54,178 nucleotides of DNA from Bacteroidetes bacterium UBA2322. GTDB lineage: Bacteria > Bacteroidota > Bacteroidia > Chitinophagales > UBA2359. The stretch is from NCBI GenBank assembly GCA_002345145.1, contig DDVC01000189.1, positions 1 to 54,178 of the forward strand. Direction: 5' to 3'. Positions 9,101 to 15,883 of the stretch are shown here, piece by piece. The notes under the pieces are model-generated. The model saw only the letters and a program-made list of their open reading frames with translations, made no database searches and was not told the DNA's origin. The position numbers were made by a program, and so were the translations under genes. Each line of letters starts with the position of its first letter. Positions within the stretch are counted from its first letter, which is position 1.

Positions 9101-11011
9101 TTCGCGTACAAAATTTAGTCGTTGGTCTGCTTGCAATAAACCTGAGTATAAACGCAAGGCTTGCTTAAATCCTTCTTTATACCATAAATCTAAAGCAAGA
9201 CTGTACAATATAGCAGACTGCGCAGGTGGAGGAGTAGTTTCAAAAACGGATTGTTGTTTAGCCCATAGAGCTTCCTGATATAGTTCATGCACAAAACTAT
9301 ATCGGTTTTCGATTTTATTGAATGTGAGTAAGCGGAGTTCTACCGCTTTAGCCAGTAAGTTTTCTGCCGTTTCTCGTTTATAACGAAGCTCCAAAAGGTT
9401 TAGCAATTCTTCTCTGTCTATGGTAGCGTTAGCTTCGTAGCGCATACGGGTTTGGTGAGCAAGGAACCCTATTTGCTCCATAAAATTACGTGCATTGAAA
9501 CCGGCATCTCTTTTGTGTTCTCTATGGCATACGCCATTTAGGAAACCAAGGATAATATCGGTTTCGGTGGGTGGAATTTTGCTGTTGGGTTGTGCGTTTA
9601 ATTGAGCAATGAGCATTTTGAGCAGCAGAGGCGTTCTGATGATGTTTTTTAGTGCTTCATGCTCTTGTATGGCTTGGTTTATTTGTTCGGTTGTATGGTG
9701 GGTGCTGTTTTTCAGTAAAAATTCGGCAATCTGGTTTTCGTCCATTTCCTGCAATTGGAAGATGGGAGCTTTTTGCCTGTTTCCTATGTTGTCAAAAAAG
9801 TTGCGTTCGTAGGCATTGGGTCGGGTGGTGATGAGTACAAATACCTTGGGGTAGTCTTGCATAAACCGTTTAATGCTGTTGATGGCTTCGTTTTTCAGGC
9901 TTTCACCCACTTCGTTTAACCCATCTAAGAGCAGGGTTATCTTAGCATTTTGCAGCATTGTTTCAACTACGGTATTGTATATGCCCAATTTTTGCAAAAT
10001 CCGTTTGGGGATACTGTCTTCCTTTTGAAATTCTTTCAGCTCTATCATTACGGGATAGGGCGTTTGGTTGTCGCCGTTTTCTATGTTTTGGGCATTTAAA
10101 AAGGCTAAATACTGTAGTGCGGTGGTTTTACCCATTCCGGGCTCAGCCACCAAAACCATCTGTCTTTCAGCAATGGTTTTGCTCAGTTCTTCAATGGTGC
10201 CGCTTCGGCGTTCTTGGGTTGGTTGGGGGCGGTTCTCGGCAGGTGGTTTTGGGTGGGCATCGGGGTTGGTCTCGCCTCTATTATCTCTTTCGGTATCGGG
10301 CACTTCTGTTACCCATTGCTCTATTTTTACAAACTCAATACCGGGAATGGCTACATATTCGTTGTTCCAGTTTTGGTACGCTGTAAGGTAGTTTTGGAGG
10401 TAAGTAGTGAGGAAATAGGGCTCAACGGCTTGCAGTATGGCTTGGCGGTACTTAAATGCGGCATAGAGGTACATAACTAAATAACTCTGAACGGCAGTCC
10501 AGAATTGTTTGCGATTTTTGGGCGGGTAGTAGTGGGCTTCATCGTTGCGTATATTATAGGCGCGCCACAAGTGCTCGGCAAAATTGTTTTTGCTGTTTGG
10601 AGATAAATCTGTCTGATTGTAGTTGATTTTATTTGGATTTAGCCCTAATTTACTGATACAAGGGGCAAGTGCTAAAACTGGGTTAATGGCAGGGTTATCG
10701 GGGTGGTTGATTAGGTACATTATTTTTTTGAGGTAAGACTCAAAATGGGTAGCTAATAAGGTGAAATTGCCGTCTTGTTCTATGTTTTTGTTCATTGCTT
10801 CTTTTACCAATAACTCATAAAGGGCTGGCAATAGATTGGGCAGCCCGTCAAGTTTAAGCTCCGGTTGGTTAATGGGGTATTCCAATACTTTGCGAAACAC
10901 CTCTGCCGCCTCTTCTACCGAAAAGTTGGCGGGTGCATACATGCCATTGACCACATCGGCAGTTTCCGAAATTATTTGCGCTTTTAGTGCTTTCCAATGT
11001 TCGAATTGCAT
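6185..11011 (-). CDS. HEPN-NACHT STAND NTPase, candidate anti-phage protein
   Basis: A 1608-residue signalling NTPase. The N-terminal helical domain (about 1-200) carries RNDEAH at 155-160, an RX4H motif of the kind that forms the active site of HEPN ribonucleases. A linker leads to a NACHT ATPase with Walker A EPGMGKTT (290-297, Lys295) and Walker B ITLLLDGLNEVG (Asp363), then an ITTRPNAY sensor-like motif. The remaining roughly 1000 residues are helical repeats that often contain A-x-x-W and a following FP, probably the sensing region. NACHT STAND proteins in bacteria include known phage-defence proteins; that this one senses phage and cleaves RNA is inference. It is a single gene with long spacers on both sides and looks more AT-rich than its neighbours in its central part, which suggests transfer. 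Confidence 0.85.
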   Translation of the reverse strand: MQFEHWKALKAQIISETADVVNGMYAPANFSVEEAAEVFRKVLEYPINQPELKLDGLPNLLPALYELLVKEAMNKNIEQDGNFTLLATHFESYLKKIMYLINHPDNPAINPVLALAPCISKLGLNPNKINYNQTDLSPNSKNNFAEHLWRAYNIRNDEAHYYPPKNRKQFWTAVQSYLVMYLYAAFKYRQAILQAVEPYFLTTYLQNYLTAYQNWNNEYVAIPGIEFVKIEQWVTEVPDTERDNRGETNPDAHPKPPAENRPQPTQERRSGTIEELSKTIAERQMVLVAEPGMGKTTALQYLAFLNAQNIENGDNQTPYPVMIELKEFQKEDSIPKRILQKLGIYNTVVETMLQNAKITLLLDGLNEVGESLKNEAINSIKRFMQDYPKVFVLITTRPNAYERNFFDNIGNRQKAPIFQLQEMDENQIAEFLLKNSTHHTTEQINQAIQEHEALKNIIRTPLLLKMLIAQLNAQPNSKIPPTETDIILGFLNGVCHREHKRDAGFNARNFMEQIGFLAHQTRMRYEANATIDREELLNLLELRYKRETAENLLAKAVELRLLTFNKIENRYSFVHELYQEALWAKQQSVFETTPPPAQSAILYSLALDLWYKEGFKQALRLYSGLLQADQRLNFVREISKRDIVLAARCIKINWKPEPELTQLVVDKAKRYAAFFNSDTHYSVSGFLALLELNDMESIVQTIKRDKTGYESYIAKLTEAIPARQALRLISTLLNNNLNEAAAFAIKNLKFKKHEDALYESSIVAIKNILWERKMYKAILQLDCMVEIEFLDNTEYLTLFSEVKWLSAYRKSVLKFISKYVPDIEYVRGLLKHIFYADINGLVHTSGFPLHLYPLHRKEIVDFLIPYLDSYIEWIEEAVEEYKLTKEEIGSIINFVWNRCTYTETRDEEENVIITSWSRLDELVLPLIEKFFPEDILACLNKEILKTIQPNERIKWIEKYNLYNICPVKDCIIDSLNYLNYTLKPDIRSLTGIDLSFVLSLMKKYQIGIEDIGVRYFRENIDAHIYANKFNEAWKIMELTNQYGKKEELVFAIKSHLIDAYIKTCISQQKKPFPQKNFDRGFGVYEPIINLLLEITPNEQVINIPESKQAELNQHIANQDIIAAKQIITEYKLYLAIPPSEPEEESTLFQNEEKELFDYTAAFNQLIAKGQPAQEKITEITNKMIKDYGFDKTIEFCLEHNLKPNFNESTWTSFKKQFYFIKTKNKFTVIDFLRLIVKPSVEEITNILTLLLENSKFEAALLIIQQYPTDNIVVNRLFAKKSINEGHFILADKWVELHDLRAQFPVSSIIEQALQSENIFAAKQLRDEYRLEAEFPTTRLITVGLHVAKNDYYYDYDQRHLLDILLDWIKMELEVKHEICNEFLAVNLALKNDIPTTDLFRFFEDSPNLNIHDFVEKALTHGKEIELLTDLNEKYELGYDINEMMVKCILNNIKYNSIFYSIHKLIEECSITNRLTITLGFLRDLTYFSLVIAKDNLSHNQGIYSQRNTNPDEGFNKYQITEAEIETAILYVLEKGYPHLAKPWVELVMYANPNFPLTNIVQKALDHNEFYTAKLWVYTYNLHSHFPQFPLPAEPLPNDHLTLPPPTQA

Positions 11012-11724
11012 GACCTTAGTTTTTACCTGTTTACAAAATGACAGCCCATTACCCTTTATATATCAAAGGCGTTATCTATAATGAACCATACATTTCCAAG
11101 AATAGTTCCCGATTGGGTTGTTTTGGGGTAAAATAAGGACAAAACCGGTGTTGTTACAGGGTATTGCCTAACTAAATGTGGAGTGGAGGTATCAGTTGTT
11201 TTCAGTTTAGATGCAAAGTGATTTTGGTGGTTGTTATTTAACACGCTGAATTTGATTGAACGACTATGGAAATTTAGGAAGGCAGAAGTATTAGCAACCA
11301 ATTATTTTCAAGATGCAAAAACATTCCAAAAAGCCACCCCGAATCTTATAAACCAATGAATAAGGAAAATTTGAAAAGGAATTACAAACCAGATTGACAC
11401 TCAATTTTCAGATTTTTGCCTATGCACACATCATGGCAGTGTTAGGTATAGCATCAAAACCCCTATTTTGTGCATCAAAGCTCAACCAGATTAGGTAAAC
11501 ACTTTACCTAATAACCCTCAAAAATCAACTTTTTAGCGCTTCCTTTGATGTTTGGAGCATGGATTGGGCGCTGTGGGAGTAATTGCATACATAAAAACCC
11601 TGTTAATAAAAACCTATAAACTGCCCGTTTAGGAGAGTAGCGCTCATCATCGGGATATATGGGGCTATGTGGGTGCTGTTCGGCATCGGTTTATTAAAAT
11701 CGGGGAGGGTGGGGTGGTTTACCG
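11012..11724. other. Long intergenic region upstream of the NACHT gene
   Basis: About 700 bases with no gene I can support. An 81-codon minus-strand frame at 11056-11301 resembles no family and has no promoter or start context. I found no clear terminator, RNA gene or repeat. This spacer must hold the NACHT promoter, but no TAnnTTTG was seen close to its start. Confidence 0.4.
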
Positions 11725-12231
11725 TTATTGGGTGTTTTCTGCCACTTCAAATTCCAGAATTTGGTCTTTGGTATATTTGCAGGTAATCCACTCGGGTTCT
11801 AATTTCATGCCTAATTTTTGGTAAAACGCTACGGCGGGCGTGTTCCAGTCTAAAACGTGCCAGCGCACCTGATTAGCGCCGTGTTGTTTGGCAAAGGTAA
11901 AAACGCTGTTAATGAGTAACCTGCCAATACCTTTTGAGCGGTGTTTTTCGGTAACAATCACATCATCGAGGTATAAAATTTTACCTTTCCAGGTAGAGTA
12001 GCAGAAAAAAAACAGCGCCATACCGGCTATTTCTTTTTTGCCCGATTGGGGGTGGGTAATTTCTGCCACATTTAAAAAATAGAGCGGATGGCTGCCAAAT
12101 CCGTCTTTTTCAAATTGTTCAAGGGTAAGCGTTACTTCTTGGGGCGCTTTTTCAAACAAGGCTAATTCGCAAATAAGAGCGTAGGCGGCAGGCAAATCGG
12201 GTTTTTGTGCCGGGCGAATGGTAATGGTCAT
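11725..12231 (-). CDS. GNAT family N-acetyltransferase
   Basis: A 168-residue acetyltransferase that uses acetyl-CoA. Seen: an N-terminal MTITIRPAQKPDLPAAYALI as in diamine/thialysine acetyltransferases, then KILYLDDVIVTEKHRSKGIG, where RSKGIG is the acetyl-CoA pyrophosphate loop (motif A), and a VLDWNTPAVAFYQKLGMK motif B near the C-terminus. The order and spacing fit the spermidine/spermine-type subfamily, whose members acetylate polyamines or thialysine; the exact substrate is inference. I use the Met at 12231 rather than the longer frame to 12306 because the conserved family N-terminus begins there. It is transcribed divergently from fbp. Confidence 0.9.
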   Translation of the reverse strand: MTITIRPAQKPDLPAAYALICELALFEKAPQEVTLTLEQFEKDGFGSHPLYFLNVAEITHPQSGKKEIAGMALFFFCYSTWKGKILYLDDVIVTEKHRSKGIGRLLINSVFTFAKQHGANQVRWHVLDWNTPAVAFYQKLGMKLEPEWITCKYTKDQILEFEVAENTQ

Positions 12232-12418
12232 AAAAGTATAATTAACAAGATGGGTAAAAGAATAATCGGGTGCAAAAAAAGTGTTTTCTGCCCAAAAAAG
12301 TGGCACATCTGCACTATTAAAGCAATGAGGGCAGCCATAAAAAGTAGGGCATGGTTATTTATGTACTTGGTTAAAACAGCAAGTTTGGTGAATGGTGAAA
12401 TAATTAGGCAAACTTGCG

Positions 12419-12426
12419 TACATTTG
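12419..12426 (+). promoter_or_regulatory. TAnnTTTG promoter element for fbp
   Basis: TACATTTG matches the Bacteroidota -7 consensus, about 95 bases before the fbp start. No well-spaced -33 TTG was seen. Confidence 0.4.
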
Positions 12427-12520
12427 CAAAGCAAAGAAAACTGCCTGCAAAGCAACCATTTTACCCCATTTTTTGCTCTTTAAACCATCTTACTAACCAA
12501 ATTTACCCCCCTACTGCGTT

Positions 12521-13561
12521 ATGATTTATCACATGGTAAAGCACAAGGTAACAACCTTAGGAGCATTTATTTTAGAAGAACAAAGAGCTTATCCGTGGGC
12601 AACCGGCGAACTGTCGAGCCTGTTAAGAAACATTGGTTTTTCGGCAAAAGTAATTAACCGCGAGGTAAATAAAGCCGGATTGGTGGATATTTTGGGTTCT
12701 ACCGGCGATAGTAACGTGTATGGCGAGGAGGTGAAAAAATTAGATATTTTTGCCAATCAGCAGTTTATCTATTTTTTACAAAATAACGGCGAGTGTGCGG
12801 GCGTTGCCTCCGAAGAAAACGATACTTTTATTGCTTTTCCGCCGCCCAAAGACAGGGTGCAAAAATACGTAGTATGTATTGACCCCCTTGATGGGTCTTC
12901 TAACATAGATGTAAATGTTTCTATAGGCACTATTTTTGGCATTTACCAACGCGTAACCCGAAGCGGCGAGTGCGAAGAATCCGATTTTTTACAACCCGGG
13001 CATCGGTTGGTAGCTGCCGGTTATATTATTTACGGCTCATCTACCATGTTTGTTTACACATCGGGGCAAACGGTAAACGGTTTTACCCTTGACCCCACCA
13101 TTGGTGAGTTCTGCCTGTCGCACCCCAATTTAAAAGTGCCTAAAAACGGCAGCATTTACTCTATAAATGAAAGCTACAAGTTTAAATTTGCCAAAGAAGT
13201 GAACGATTTTGTAGAATACTGTAAACAGCCCGATAAAACCGCCGGCAGACCCTACAACTCCCGATACATAGGCTCTATGGTTTCTGATTTTCACCGAAAC
13301 CTTATTAAGGGGGGTATTTTTATGTATCCTGCCATGACCGATAGCCCCAATGGTAAACTGCGCCTGTTGTTTGAGTGCAACCCCATGGCATTTATTGTAG
13401 AAGCCGCCGGCGGAAAAGCTACCGATGGGAAACAGCGCATTTTAGATATTGCCCCCCAGCACCTGCACCAGCGCAGCCCCATTTTTATAGGCTCCGAAAA
13501 TATGGTAAATTTGGCTATGGAGTTTATTAACCCTAAAACTGCCGAAGGACAGCAGCCATAA
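12521..13561 (+). CDS. fbp: Class I fructose-1,6-bisphosphatase
   Basis: A gluconeogenic phosphatase that converts fructose 1,6-bisphosphate to fructose 6-phosphate in the cytosol. The 346 residues match the usual length of class I enzymes (about 330-340). Seen: the N-terminal TTLGAFILEEQ; SEEND as the metal-binding acidic pair; the hallmark DPLDGSSNID from Asp121; YIIYGSSTMFVYTSG; the substrate-binding region SRYIGSMVSDFHRNL; and GKLRLLFECNPMAFIVEAAGGKA. The Met at 12533 (MVKHK) is an equally reasonable start. No sign of an operon. Confidence 0.97.
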   Translation: MIYHMVKHKVTTLGAFILEEQRAYPWATGELSSLLRNIGFSAKVINREVNKAGLVDILGSTGDSNVYGEEVKKLDIFANQQFIYFLQNNGECAGVASEENDTFIAFPPPKDRVQKYVVCIDPLDGSSNIDVNVSIGTIFGIYQRVTRSGECEESDFLQPGHRLVAAGYIIYGSSTMFVYTSGQTVNGFTLDPTIGEFCLSHPNLKVPKNGSIYSINESYKFKFAKEVNDFVEYCKQPDKTAGRPYNSRYIGSMVSDFHRNLIKGGIFMYPAMTDSPNGKLRLLFECNPMAFIVEAAGGKATDGKQRILDIAPQHLHQRSPIFIGSENMVNLAMEFINPKTAEGQQP

Positions 13562-13978
13562 CGGGGGCAGCCTCGGTTTGATGTATAAATGGAGATAGTT
13601 CCACCTGTTTTCAGCAAAAAAAGCACACAGATAACACGGATAAACGCAGGTAAAAGTGTGCTTTGTGGGCATTTGGCAGATAGTATATGATAGTTGGTAC
13701 TAACGCACTCATAACTCTTCACTTCTCACTACTTGAGCCTTTATTTTTCAAAAATCAGCAATAATCAGCTCCATCCGTGTTATCCGTGTGCTAATTGCTG
13801 CCGGTTTTTAGCTCATGCCGACAGCACAGACTTTGTGTGCCACTTTGGGGGTTACACCCACCATAACCCGCCACAGGGCTGCATACCCTTAAGTCCCATG
13901 TTTACACGCCTACTCAACTACTGCGCTGTTTTATTGGTTTGTAACCCATAATTTACCCTAAAACCTACCCCTAAAACC
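13562..13978. other. Intergenic region with inverted and dispersed repeats
   Basis: It holds an imperfect inverted pair, 13622-13641 and 13773-13792 (20 bases, one mismatch, centred on the words ATAACACGGAT / ATCCGTGTTAT), and the first copy of the 64-base dispersed repeat. A 72-codon plus-strand frame at 13733-13951 overlaps the repeat and was not accepted as a gene. Confidence 0.5.
13731..13794 (+). repeat. Dispersed 64-base repeat, copy 1
   Basis: Aligns without gaps to 18049-18112 with about 81% identity by eye. Both contain ACTTGAG, TTCAAAAATC and the core ATCCGTGTTATC. The 3' half is also present in inverted form at 13622-13641. Confidence 0.6.
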
Positions 13979-14689
13979 ATGTTTGCCAAAACCCGTTTAC
14001 TGCTGCTTTTACCCCTGCTGGCAGCCCTGAGCGCTTTTACTGTCTATCAACTGCCCATTCAAAAACTGAGCGCCTCGCTTACCACCAAACAAGTACACAA
14101 GGGCAAGGCTACCACGCTAAAAGCTAACTTATACTACGCCGCCGGCGGTAAAATGGTAACCCACTTTACCCACCCCAAAGAATACTTCCTGCTTACCAAC
14201 AACAAAGGAGAATACAAAATTTACGACCCCAAAGCCAATACCGTTGAGCAAAGCCAAAATTTGGCTTTTAGTACCGATGTTACCTATTTTGGGCATTTTC
14301 TAAACAACCGCCTTGCCGATATGGGCTTGCGAAACCTTGGCTTTACCCTCTATAATACCCGATTTGAAAACACCACCACCATTACCGAGTGGCAACCACA
14401 ATTGGTAAATGCCTCTTCTGCCTTGCTGGTAGAGCTGGTACACGAAAATAACCTGCCCATTTTTATTGGTTACAAAGACCTTAAAGGCAACTATATGCGC
14501 AAGGTGTTTTTTTACAACTACCAAAAAATTCAGCAGGTAAATCTGCCCGCCACCATGACCGATATTAACTATCTTGCCCCGGGCGACTCGGTAGTGAGCC
14601 GCACCCAATACAGCAACCTGCTGGTAAACGAAACGGCTAAAAGCGATTATTTTAATTTTCAGATACCGGCAAACGCTAAATTGAAATAG
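13979..14689 (+). CDS. LolA-like periplasmic protein
   Basis: A 236-residue secreted protein. The N-terminus MFAKTRLLLLLPLLAALSAF is a clear signal peptide or membrane anchor. The mature part shows the alternating strand pattern of LolA/LolB-type lipoprotein carriers, for example TTLKANLYYAAGGKMVTHF followed by KEYFLLTNNKGEYKIYDPKAN, and later DINYLAPGDSVVSRTQYSN. LolA carries lipoproteins from the inner to the outer membrane, but many Bacteroidota proteins with this fold do other jobs, so I call only the fold. It is a single gene; the downstream spacer is the repeat nest. Confidence 0.6.
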   Translation: MFAKTRLLLLLPLLAALSAFTVYQLPIQKLSASLTTKQVHKGKATTLKANLYYAAGGKMVTHFTHPKEYFLLTNNKGEYKIYDPKANTVEQSQNLAFSTDVTYFGHFLNNRLADMGLRNLGFTLYNTRFENTTTITEWQPQLVNASSALLVELVHENNLPIFIGYKDLKGNYMRKVFFYNYQKIQQVNLPATMTDINYLAPGDSVVSRTQYSNLLVNETAKSDYFNFQIPANAKLK

Positions 14690-14791
14690 CCCCGTTTTGC
14701 TTTAAGCGCCGCCCCGGTTGGGTGTTGAGCAGTAAGGATACAGTTGGTGTGTATTATTGCAAAAATGTGAAGTTGGGGTTGTGAGCTTGTG

Positions 14792-15070
14792 CAAAGGCTT
14801 GCCGTAAAAGGATTTTAAACAGGTAGGGCGATATATTTCGGTGCGCAGCGCCTTGTCAATTGGGCGGTTAACATGGTTACTACCTATATTTTGGTGCGTA
14901 GCGCCTGTGCATAACCAAATGCGCCATTTTATAGCTCTTGGTGAGTAACACACAAGGGGCAGCGCCCCTGTAATCTTGGTAGAACACTGTAATCTGTTGC
15001 CTATTTTAACAAGTGCATCTAAACCTTATGCAGGTTTTACCCCTATCGGGCGTTCATTTTAATTCCAACC
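14792..15070 (+). repeat. Dispersed hairpin element, copy A
   Basis: Aligns along its length with copy C (39052-39350), and its first 77 bases with copy B (two mismatches). It holds short hairpins at 14840-14852 (GGTGC-GCA-GCGCC), 14893-14905 (GGTGC-GTA-GCGCC) and 14955-14969 (AGGGGC-AGC-GCCCCT). It ends with AATTCCAACCT; a GTTGG motif also lies near the left end. Confidence 0.75.
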
Positions 15071-15109
15071 TTAGGTTTTTTTAGTAAAAACGGCAATTTT
15101 GTTTCTACT

Positions 15110-15246
15110 CAAAAACATTTTGTTTGTTTTCAAAAACATTTTGAAGAAGTACAAAGACTTTATGTTGGAAACAAAAACATTTTGTTTCTACTCAAAAGCA
15201 TTTTGTAAGTACACAAAAACATTTTGTTTGTACTCAAAGAGGTTTT
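15110..15246 (+). repeat. 21-bp tandem array of palindromes CAAAAACATTTTG
   Basis: Seven units at a 20-21 base period. Each centres on the 13-base palindrome CAAAA-N3-TTTTG. Units start at 15110, 15131, 15152 (degenerate), 15172, 15193, 15214 and 15234 (degenerate). Four are exact CAAAAACATTTTG and one has a G at position 6. Because 21 is a multiple of 3, the array also yields a spurious 62-codon frame. Confidence 0.8.
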
Positions 15247-15286
15247 GTAGTGAAGCAGATTTTATTGTTAAACAAGAAAACATTTA

Positions 15287-15643
15287 GACTTTGGACAAAA
15301 TTTTTGCGATAGTGCGTAAAAGAGCCAGTCCAAGTGTTAGGTATTGATGCAAACAAAATACGCAAAAACACTCATATTATGCCTCCAAATCTTACTGTTG
15401 GGCGCTTCTCGTGCTCGTTTGTTGGTAAACTATGGCAACCAATACTATGTTTATGCAACAACCAAAACTAAGGGCATACCAAAGGCATCAAACTACCCAA
15501 ACGCCCCAAGTATCCCATTGTAAAAAAGCATAAGAAAAGCCCAAAACAGCACCCCGAACAGCTAAATTGTTAGCCAAAATAAAACATATTAAAAATTATT
15601 AGCCCACAAACTAAGTGCGGGGGCTATAGGCTTGTCCAAAGTC
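15287..15643. mobile_element. MITE-like element with perfect terminal inverted repeats
   Basis: A 17-base perfect inverted repeat, atttagactttggacaa at 15282-15298 and its complement at 15632-15648, bounds this segment. If the ends are GACTTTGGACAA, both sides are flanked by TA (15285-15286 and 15644-15645), as in the TA target duplication of IS630/Tc1-type elements. No transposase is encoded, so it would be non-autonomous. The family assignment is inference. Confidence 0.5.
15347..15523 (+). CDS. Short ORF inside the MITE-like element, signal-peptide-like
   Basis: A 58-codon frame starting MQTKYAKTLILCLQILLLG, with a basic N-region, a hydrophobic core and a possible cleavage site after ASRA, then a short Tyr-rich tail (NYGNQYYVYATTK). 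No family recognised and no clear ribosome binding site. It lies wholly within the inverted-repeat element, so it could be cargo, a decayed fragment or chance. Confidence 0.2.
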   Translation: MQTKYAKTLILCLQILLLGASRARLLVNYGNQYYVYATTKTKGIPKASNYPNAPSIPL

Positions 15644-15802
15644 TAAATAAAATAATAGATTACTTTTTGTTTATTTAAAAAAAACCATAAATTGATTAAT
15701 TCCATTTGCCATTGAAATGTTATGTTATATTGTTAGTGCCTAAAAATATAATTTTGCATGAATTTGTTTTTGTTATTAATGTTTTAATAAAAATTTAATT
15801 AC

Positions 15803-15837
15803 TTTTGATTGGATTTTGATATTTTATCTTACATTTG
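15803..15837 (+). promoter_or_regulatory. Bacteroidota-type promoter for the cysteine-module protein
   Basis: TTTTG at 15803-15807, then a 22-base gap, then TACATTTG at 15830-15837, a good match to the TTTG / TAnnTTTG pair. The predicted start of transcription is about 40 bases before the ATG at 15884. Confidence 0.55.
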
Positions 15838-15883
15838 CACTTTAACAAACGCAATTTATTTTTTAATTTTCAACTCCTTAACC

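Larger units (their letters stand above)
14690..15883. other. Repeat-rich intergenic nest
   Basis: Nearly 1.2 kb without a firm gene. It contains, in order, hairpin-element copy A, a 21-bp palindromic tandem array, a MITE-like element with a short frame inside, and the promoter of the next gene. The frames at 14702-14953 (minus) and 15099-15287 (plus) are by-products of the repeats. Confidence 0.7.

Noticed and set aside
11056..11301. 81-codon minus-strand frame upstream of the NACHT gene, considered as a partner gene
   Set aside because: No family pattern or start context; residue composition looks random.
13733..13951. 72-codon plus-strand frame with several Cys
   Set aside because: It overlaps the dispersed 64-base repeat, has no promoter and shows no similarity to a known family.
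14702..14953. 83-codon minus-strand frame
   Set aside because: It overlaps hairpin-element copy A, and the sequence is explained by the repeat.
15110..15246. Possible CRISPR array
   Set aside because: Repeats are only 13 bases, spacers are about 8 bases and similar to each other, and no cas gene is near.
15099..15287. 62-codon plus-strand frame (F/C/Y/K-rich, seven-residue repeats)
   Set aside because: It is produced by the 21-bp palindromic array, whose period is a multiple of three; the peptide has no family similarity.
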